The notes beneath the pieces were generated by a model. The model did not search any database and had not been told where the DNA came from. It worked only from the letters and a program-made list of their open reading frames with translations. From positions 46,100,200-46,164,199 of the forward strand of contig CM070517.1 in NCBI GenBank assembly GCA_036346375.1: a stretch of DNA of 64,000 nt, written 5' to 3'. Made by a program: the position numbers and the translations under genes. Positions 57,645-64,000 of this stretch are shown one piece after another; positions within the stretch are counted from its first letter, which is position 1; the number at the start of each line of letters is the position of its first letter. This stretch comes from Guadua angustifolia (Eukaryota > Streptophyta > Magnoliopsida > Poales > Poaceae).

Positions 57645-60600
57645 TGAAACACCCCAAAAATTTCAAAAATAAATTTAATTTGGCCTTTGCTATTTATTTG
57701 AAATTTATGTGAAATTTTTTTTTCGAATTTATTTCGCATTTATCCGATTTAAATCAAAAACTTTCCTTTTCTGGAAAAGTCTCCCCCTTTCCGCTTTCCC
57801 TTTCCGTCCGAGGCGCTTTCCTCTTCAAGCTTGCGCCTTTCCATTTTCCCGCCTCCCTCATTCCTTCGCGCCCGGCCTTTTTCCCGCCTTCCGCGCGGCC
57901 CCGAACTTCATGCTGCCCGCCTCCCTCGCCGCAGCGTGACGCCACTTAAGCCCACTTCATATTGCTGTTCCATCCGTTCCGACCGTCTTCTCCGTGCGCT
58001 CCGTCATTCTCGCCGCGCCCTCTGCTAACCCGTTTCGCGCCATGTCGCCTAATCGCGAGTTTCTGACGCCGCCCATTGCGCCATATTTATCCGCAGAGTG
58101 TTCCATCACTTCACCTCTGTCCGACACCGCCGCATTGCCTCGTCACGATCCGTCTTCTCCGCCGCATGCTCGTCTGTCTGCGCCGCTTCGCCCAATCAAA
58201 GGAGCTCGCGTTTCTCCTCTGCGCCGCGCCAAAGGCTGCTCCCCTGCCGCCATCATTTCTCTGTTCCGTCCGGTTGCTTCGCCACTCGAGTGCCCCTACA
58301 CCGTGCGCATCTCCCCTCAGCCGCGCCACTCGCCAATCCAGTGCCGCCGTCGTCCCGCCCAATCCCTGAAGCTCTCACCCTCTGCTGTGCCGCGCCGAGC
58401 GCTCGCCCAGTCCACCGAAGCAGTGTCGTCTTCCTCCTGTCATTTGCGCCGTCTGCTCGCAGAGTCCCATCGCCATCATCTCGTCGCCATTTACTCCCCC
58501 TGCGTGCGCATCTCTCCTCTGCCGCGCGCTCGATCTGTCACGCCTCGCCGCCATTTCACCCAACCGGTGATGCTCTGATCTCTCTGCAGCACCGCGCCGA
58601 ATGCTCGTCCAATCCCGTGCCTACTCCCCTGCGCCGATCGGTCATCTCGCCACTCGAGTACTCCCCCACCGCGCACTCTCTCTCCCCTCTGTTCGGCTAC
58701 AAAAACTCAGCGCCGCGCCATCTTCTCCCCGCACCCGAGCCGGAGAGTAACTCTTCTTCATCCCCGCACTCTCCTCTTCCCATTCCCGGCTTCGTTTTCC
58801 TCTCCGGTGGCCTCATTCCGCCGCGCCACGAGCTTCTTCTCCCCCTCCGGTGGCCGCACGCCGTCCCGCCGTTTCGCCACCTCTTGCAGCCAATTCCGGC
58901 CACCATCGAGGTCACCATAAGCCACTCATTCTCTCCCGCCACTTCTTTTTCTCCCCCACACCACCGATCGCCAGATCCAACGTCAGCTTCTTCGTCTCCG
59001 GTGCCCGCACGCCACCAGGTCGCTCCACTTTCTCCCTCGCTCATTTTCTTCCACCACCGAGTCCCCCATGAGCTGCTATCTCGTCCCCGCCCATCCATTC
59101 CTTTCCCCGTCCACTGATTCGGCCGTTCGTCCCCATCTTCTTCGCCTCCGGTGCGCTCTCGCCGCTAGGCCGCCTCGCCTTCTCTCCCTCCCCATTTTCG
59201 CCTCCATAGAGTTCGCCGGGAGTCCTTCATGCTTCACCGCCACTCCATTTCTCCCCCGCGCCACCATCCCGCCGTATCGCCGGTCATCTTCTTCCGCGCC
59301 GGCGAAATCCCCTTCGCCTCCTCACTCGCTCTGTTCCTCCGCCTTTTGTTTCGCTGCCGTGTGGCCCCCACTCGCCAGCGTCGCTCCCCGAGTCACCGAC
59401 TCGCCGGGCCCGCGCGCCAGCACCATCTCCATGCCGCTGACTCGCCAACCCCACCTGCCAGCGGCTACTCCCTCCGCTCATTTGCCAAACGACCCTTTGT
59501 CGGCCTCCTCTCCAAGACGCGGCCGGCCGTCTTGCAGGGCCATGGTTCGCTTCGCCAGCAAAACGCAGTCTTTGGCCAGCCAAAAATCGCAACATCAGGC
59601 AGCCCGTTCAAGAAAACTCTTTTCCTTTTTCTTTTCAGTTTTAAATTCGATTTTTGGATTTAAATACTAAGGAAAATCCGAAAACCTTCCAAAAATCCCA
59701 GAAATTCCCAAAAATACAAAAATGCCAAAAATACATTTCCTTGATCGTCTCGAGCCGCTGAGTCCAAAAATAATCTCCGTTTCGCCAAACCAAATCCAGA
59801 AAATTCCCAGAATACCCCTGAACTCCGATCCGACCATTTCTCTCTCGATTTTCCTTTCCATTGCTTTTTCTTTGTTCTTTGTTTTGGATTTATTCGTTTA
59901 TTTATTGTTGGCATTTTCTCGCGCTAGATCCGACGTCGACGCCACCGTTGGCACGAATCTCGGAGCAGGAGCAGTACGAGGAGCTGTCGCAGGAACAAGA
60001 GCCGTTCGAAGTCAGACACGACATCAACCCCTCTCATTAGGCGAACCTCTAACCTCGCAAGGCAAGCCACACTCCTTGAACATGTTGAACCCAGTTCCAT
60101 TATAGTATATATTTATATTCCTTGTATTGCATTATTTTTATTATTTTACGAAACTAGAAAATGTGGTAGTTTCGAATGACATGATTAGATACAACCCAAT
60201 ATTAAACCTGTTGTTATGTCTTAATTCCTTTTAACCCTAGATACAAAATATATTGAAACCATCGTAGATGTAGCAATTTATACCACTATTACTTTTAGAC
60301 AAATGCTTAATCTCAGAAGGATTGGCTTGGATGATTTTTGGTTTTTATAAAATTGCTACGGTGAGGGGGACAGCATTGGGCGGACCACGGAAGATGGATG
60401 CCGGCCCAATCCCCAACCGATGACGAAGCTAGTGGAAGTGATGTGGTGGTGGTACAGTTGGTACCAATGATTTGTGGTATGTCATTTGGCTAAGTCTTTG
60501 GCATGTAAGGACCGAGGCCTTGGGCAAAGTAAATAACTTCAGTAAATCGCTCAACCGCAAGTTGGGATAGTCGACCCCGTTGACTCTTTCCAACGTGGCT

Positions 60601-61548
60601 TAGTACATTGTACCTTCCCTTGGAATGCCTACAGGACAAAGCTTCCATGGGAAAATGGATCACTGGGCAATCGAGAGCGGAACGGGAATGGAGGGATCAT
60701 TCACCGATTCCCGCAACAGTGGTGTCCACAACATTCAGAAAGAGTCTCCCGCGACGGCCAGTGGGTCCTGAATGTTACGGATCTCGGAGATCCCACTGGG
60801 TAGGAGCTAAAAAGGGGAAGTTCAACAAACGGCCACGATCATCTTGGTCCGGCCGCATGCATTTAAGTTGCATGTTAATCGCGTGGCACTAAAGACCATA
60901 GATATCTTGTGGGTAAAGCTGAGCACCTCTGCAGAGTGATATCAATGGTATTCGAATACGCCGTGCTTCCGGTTAATGAAGCGGAGTTAATCTAGGGTGA
61001 TACCTGTAACTGCGCCCCTGTAGCTTTTATAATTAAAACCTGTCGTGAAGGTGAACTTTGCAAGTTAACCCCCCCCCCTGATTTATATATACGGCTATTT
61101 ATGATTTGTGTTTCAAATGTAAAAAAAAAAAAAGATGTTCACAACTTGCATCCACAATATTTAAACCTGTGCCTACCTTTGTTTATTCTCGCATGTAATA
61201 TTGAAATTTCCGTGTGGTTTGTTGAGTACGGTTGTGTACTCACCCTTGCTCCAAATTCCTCCATAGATTTCCTTTGAAGATGGCGAGTTCGAAAGACCGT
61301 AGATGACGATGTTATTTTGTTTTGGAGGCCTTGATCTATCTGCTCAAGCGTTTCTGTGGGTGTTACAGAATGTATTCGGTGCCAGCCGCACCTCTTGTAA
61401 AATCTTGGCCGTTAGGCCCCTATTTCATCTATAAAATATTTGCAATTGCTCTTTTATCAAGCAATGTACACTTGGTTACCTGCAGCTAAAATCCTGGGTA
61501 GCTGCAAAGGTATTTATACGCACCCCCTGAAAAGGGCGGTCCGTTACA
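57645..61548 (+). mobile_element. 3.9-kb gypsy solo LTR with AAACC target duplication
   Basis: Starts TGAAACACCCCAAAAATTTC and ends GGGCGGTCCGTTACA; the ends correspond to TGTAAC/GTTACA with one change. AAACC stands at 57640-57644 and again at 61549-61553. Very long LTRs beginning TGTAACACCCC are typical of Tekay/Del-type chromoviruses in grasses (family knowledge). There is no internal coding sequence and no second LTR. The long P/S-rich frames in its GC-rich part (57.8-59.6 kb) show no domain and are regarded as LTR sequence. Confidence 0.85.
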
Positions 61549-61944
61549 AAACCCTTATTCCCTTCGGACGACAACGAGGAGTTTAGGTATAACCGTGGAA
61601 GTGGGTTCATGTGGATTGTTCAGAGGAGGAACAGCACACGTTCAAGAAAATCAGCCAGACTGTCTCCTACGCCGGTGAAAAGGGCAGGTTGAAGAAGATT
61701 GCTGGAGTCAATACTAAGGAGCTGTTGCTGTGGCTCAGTGTGGTTGAGGCTTATGTTGAGGAGTTCTCTGCTGGAAAAATCACCCTCAAGACTGGCACTG
61801 GTCTGTCCGACAGCTTCGATGCGTCGGCTTTTTGAGCTGGGAATGTAATCTAAATATTCCAGGATGGCTTATTATACAAGCAGTGGCAGGACTAGAAATT
61901 TTCATCGAGGGTGCATACTTTGCACATATAACTCTATAGTCTTA

Positions 61945-62174
61945 GGGTGTGTTTGGTAGGGTTCCAGCTCCACCAAATCTGTGGGTCTGGTGGAGCTGGG
62001 TATTCCTAGCTCCACAGATCCGTGGAGCTGGAATTGTGAGTACATTAAAAGTGTTTAGATGGATCATCTTGTTTATATTTTGGACCAAAAATATAAACTT
62101 AATTCACTTTATTTTAGCCTACAAGTTTCAGATCTCAAGTAAAACTAGGATCTGGAGCTCTACCAAACAGACCC
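61945..62174. mobile_element. Tourist/Harbinger-like MITE, copy 2 (230 bp)
   Basis: Ends GGGTGTGTTTGGTAG and CTACCAAACAGACCC are inverted repeats; TTA occurs on both sides (61942-61944 and 62175-62177), the expected 3-base target duplication. Same family as 38330-38557. Confidence 0.88.
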
Positions 62175-62177
62175 TTA

Positions 62178-63340
62178 TACAATGATTTCATAAGATCATA
62201 AATTCAGTACATATCCTTGAAATTTACTAAAAGTACAATACAAATAGTTCTAAGATCTTAAAAATACCAAACCACTAAAATTGGAACTAATTCAATTATC
62301 TACCCTCCATTCATGTTTTAATATTTGTGCAGCTGTTAAAAAGAATAGCAACAAAATTTCAACATTTGCCAATATCGTGCGCAATGGTGGATTCCTTGCA
62401 TCGTACTAGACATGATATCTGGGTTGCCATGTAAGCTGAAATACAGACTGGAGACTTGTGATACAACCACCCAGCATGGCAGAAGTGATGGCATTACTCG
62501 GTCATTCTCTAATGTCATCTTTGTAATGGCATGAAGTTGGAGAACAATGGCACAAGGAAGGCCCATGTGTTGATGTCCATGGTCTCTGATGCTAGCCTGA
62601 ATACTCGTCCACGCTTTTCTGATGTCCACGGGCGACTTCAACATTGCCAAATGCTGATTTGTGCATGACAAATTCTGACGCCGGCCTTTCCTAGATGAGC
62701 TTGCGGTTGTCTGTTTGACAATTGACATCTTGTTCCACATTATCACATTGAGACCGTGTTCCAGAATGATAATTCAATGCAGCCTTTTGAATAACGATGG
62801 GGACGATTTTTCTTTTTCTTTTTGCCGGATATGATACAGTAGCCTCATAGTATGTCTGAATTGTAGTGTCATAACCCATTTCAGATATGAACATTAACTG
62901 CATAACGTAACAACACATCAATTCAATTCTGACATAGCTTTGTAACCTTATTTAGCACATTGCCTTTCCAAGAATAGGTGATTAATAGAGTAACCACAAA
63001 ACTCACCACAGAAAATGAAAATTGATTGGACAAAAATCAATACCAAAGAGTTTCTTTCAAGAGAGAGAGAGAGAAAAAAAGAAAGGAGAGTAGCAAACAG
63101 ATCAAGGAGAAAAAAACCCAGGTTATGTGCGCTTTTGGTTCTTAAGAAGTACATCCATTTGACCATTTCACGACTGAACTGTCATAGTCTCAACACAGGT
63201 ACAAGATTTTTGGGTAAGAAAAAAGATCATCAACTCACAAGTATTACAAGAAATTAAAGGCATATACTTCTGCATACGTAGCAGAATTAACATCCGACTA
63301 CAGATATTCATGTTCAGCATCATTTCGAGATAACATCTCA
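62178..63340. other. Intergenic DNA downstream of DUF538 copy 2
   Basis: Minus frames at 62921-62336 (containing PAKRKRKIVPIVIQKAALNY) have no recognised domain and lack splice or promoter support. A short GA tract lies at 63060-63073. The last part is probably 3'UTR of DUF538 copy 2. Confidence 0.35.
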
Positions 63341-63344
63341 TTAA

Positions 63345-63773
63345 CTACTCTCCAAGGGCAAAGGCAGCTGCATCAAAGGTGTCAGACAGGCCAGTGCCGG
63401 TCTTGAAGGTGACCTTACCAGGAGACGTCTTGTCAACATACACCTCCACCACACTGAGCCACAGCAGCAGCTCCTTGGTCTTCACACCGACAATCTTCTT
63501 CATCTTCCCCGGCTCGACGAAGGCCGCCACCTCGCCGGCGTACGACACGTTCTGCTTTATCTTCTTGAAGGTGTGCTCCTTCTTCTTCTTCTGCACGAGC
63601 CAGAAGAACCCGGCGTCGCGGTTGTAGCCGAACTCCTCAATGTCCTCGAGGGGCAACAGGCCCTTGGGAAGGCCGAGCTCCTCGAGCACTTCGACCGACT
63701 TCTTCTTGCAGACGGCGTCCCCGCGGACGACCTCTGCGCCGGCACGGTGGCTCTCGACGACTTGGGACGCCAT
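63345..63773 (-). CDS. DUF538 domain protein, copy 2
   Basis: An intact single-exon frame of 142 residues. Domain blocks: VEVLEELGLPKGLLPLEDIE, FGYNRDAGFFWLVQKKKKEH, KIKQNVSYAGEVAAFVEPGK, KKIVGVKTKELLLWLSVVEV and VTFKTGTGLSDTFDAAAF. No targeting signal is visible, so it is probably cytosolic. It is very like copy 1, with most changes in residues 10-65, and is GC3-rich. The TATA box upstream and the coding end are both conserved between copies, indicating duplication of a whole gene with its promoter. Function is unknown beyond family reports of stress-linked expression. Confidence 0.92.
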   Translation of the reverse strand: MASQVVESHRAGAEVVRGDAVCKKKSVEVLEELGLPKGLLPLEDIEEFGYNRDAGFFWLVQKKKKEHTFKKIKQNVSYAGEVAAFVEPGKMKKIVGVKTKELLLWLSVVEVYVDKTSPGKVTFKTGTGLSDTFDAAAFALGE

Positions 63774-63879
63774 CAGGTGTTGTTCGGAGTTGGTTTCCTA
63801 CAAAAATACAGTGTTGATACTGTGAAATGGGAGAGCTAATCAGAGCTTGTTGTGATGGATTGTGAGATGCAGGGGCTTC

Positions 63880-63886
63880 TTATATA
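63880..63886 (-). promoter_or_regulatory. TATA box of DUF538 copy 2
   Basis: The minus strand reads GCTATATAAGAAGCCCC, ~107 bases before ATG 63773, matching the box of copy 1 in sequence and position. Confidence 0.7.
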
Positions 63887-64000
63887 GCTGCTGCGAGGGC
63901 TGTATGCTTGTTTTCCTCACTGTGTATCGGCATATGTTTGTCAACTTTGGCAGGCACAGGCTGCTATTTTCTGGAATGGAGAGGCCACTTCTCTGGACTT

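Larger units (their letters stand above)
57304..61835 (+). pseudogene. DUF538 pseudogene split by nested insertions
   Basis: The 5' piece at 57304-~57419 encodes the N-terminus (ETHRADAEVFKGDTAGKKKS then IELLVELGLSK), with a small frame break just after the ATG. The 3' piece at ~61555-61835 resumes at the next residues (LFPSDDNEEFRYN, RGSGFMWIVQRR) and, after a frameshift, continues HTFKKISQTVSYAGE, ELLLWLSVVEAYVEEFSAGK and KTGTGLSDSFDASAF then stop. About a dozen residues (AAFVEPG region) are lost in the middle. Between the pieces lie a MITE and, inside it, a 3.9-kb solo LTR. It is on the opposite strand to the two intact copies. Confidence 0.9.

Noticed and set aside
58098..59117. Long plus-strand frame (339 codons), rich in P, S, R and H
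   Set aside because: It lies wholly inside the 3.9-kb solo LTR, has no domain, and overlaps equally long frames in other phases, as expected from GC- and CT-rich LTR sequence.
62336..62921. Two minus frames downstream of DUF538 copy 2
   Set aside because: No recognised domain, unclear splice sites, AT-rich codon use. Recorded only as intergenic.

Overview
The window is nuclear DNA from a flowering plant, almost certainly a grass (Poaceae) and probably panicoid; the species cannot be named from the sequence alone. The signs are GC-rich monocot-type exons with short GT-AG introns, grass MITE types (Stowaway-like ends, a Tourist/Harbinger family with TTA target duplications), a Reina-type chromovirus, copia solo LTRs and a very long gypsy solo LTR. 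Real genes take up perhaps 12-15% of the window; most of the rest is transposon sequence and its remains.

Layout. 1-982: 5' part of a minus-strand F-box/DUF295 gene that runs off the left edge. About 1.56-4.32 kb: a decayed gypsy element (gag scrap, GC-rich array of about 30 units of ~42 bp, 3' LTR). 5.7-6.4 kb: an HMG-CoA synthase pseudogene lacking its middle and 5' exons. 7.7-8.2 kb: a small acidic C2H2 zinc-finger gene (minus). 11.3-37.8 kb: a sugar-transporter cluster with three intact STP/MST-type H+/monosaccharide symporter genes at 11.3, 15.8 and 30.8 kb (plus). Genes 2 and 3 lie in two copies of a segmental tandem duplication (A about 13.48-21.37 kb, B about 24.36-37.76 kb) separated by a truncated copia element. 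Copy B also carries a 4.1-kb Reina-type retrotransposon with a TATTG target duplication, inserted just upstream of transporter 3, and a copia solo LTR with a GCAAT duplication. 37.8-40.8 kb: a long foldback element, a MITE, DUF295 scraps and a TA/TG microsatellite. 41-48.1 kb: an accessory region with Myb/SANT-like scraps and a minus-strand mosaic gene joining a plant-mobile-domain-like N-terminus, a coiled coil, a zf-XS zinc finger and a 3'-5' exonuclease. 50.1-54.9 kb: an F-box/DUF295 cluster with one intact gene (a tiny first exon is needed), one pseudogene and one 3'-end relic. 56.2-63.9 kb: a DUF538 cluster with two intact genes (minus) and a third copy (plus) broken by a MITE that was itself broken by a 3.9-kb solo LTR.

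The genes do not form one pathway. What they share is local tandem duplication (STP, DUF295, DUF538) followed by transposon insertion. The observations most worth following up are the exonuclease mosaic gene, the reciprocal intron presence/absence among the STP paralogues, and the retroelement sitting in the promoter of one of two recent transporter duplicates.
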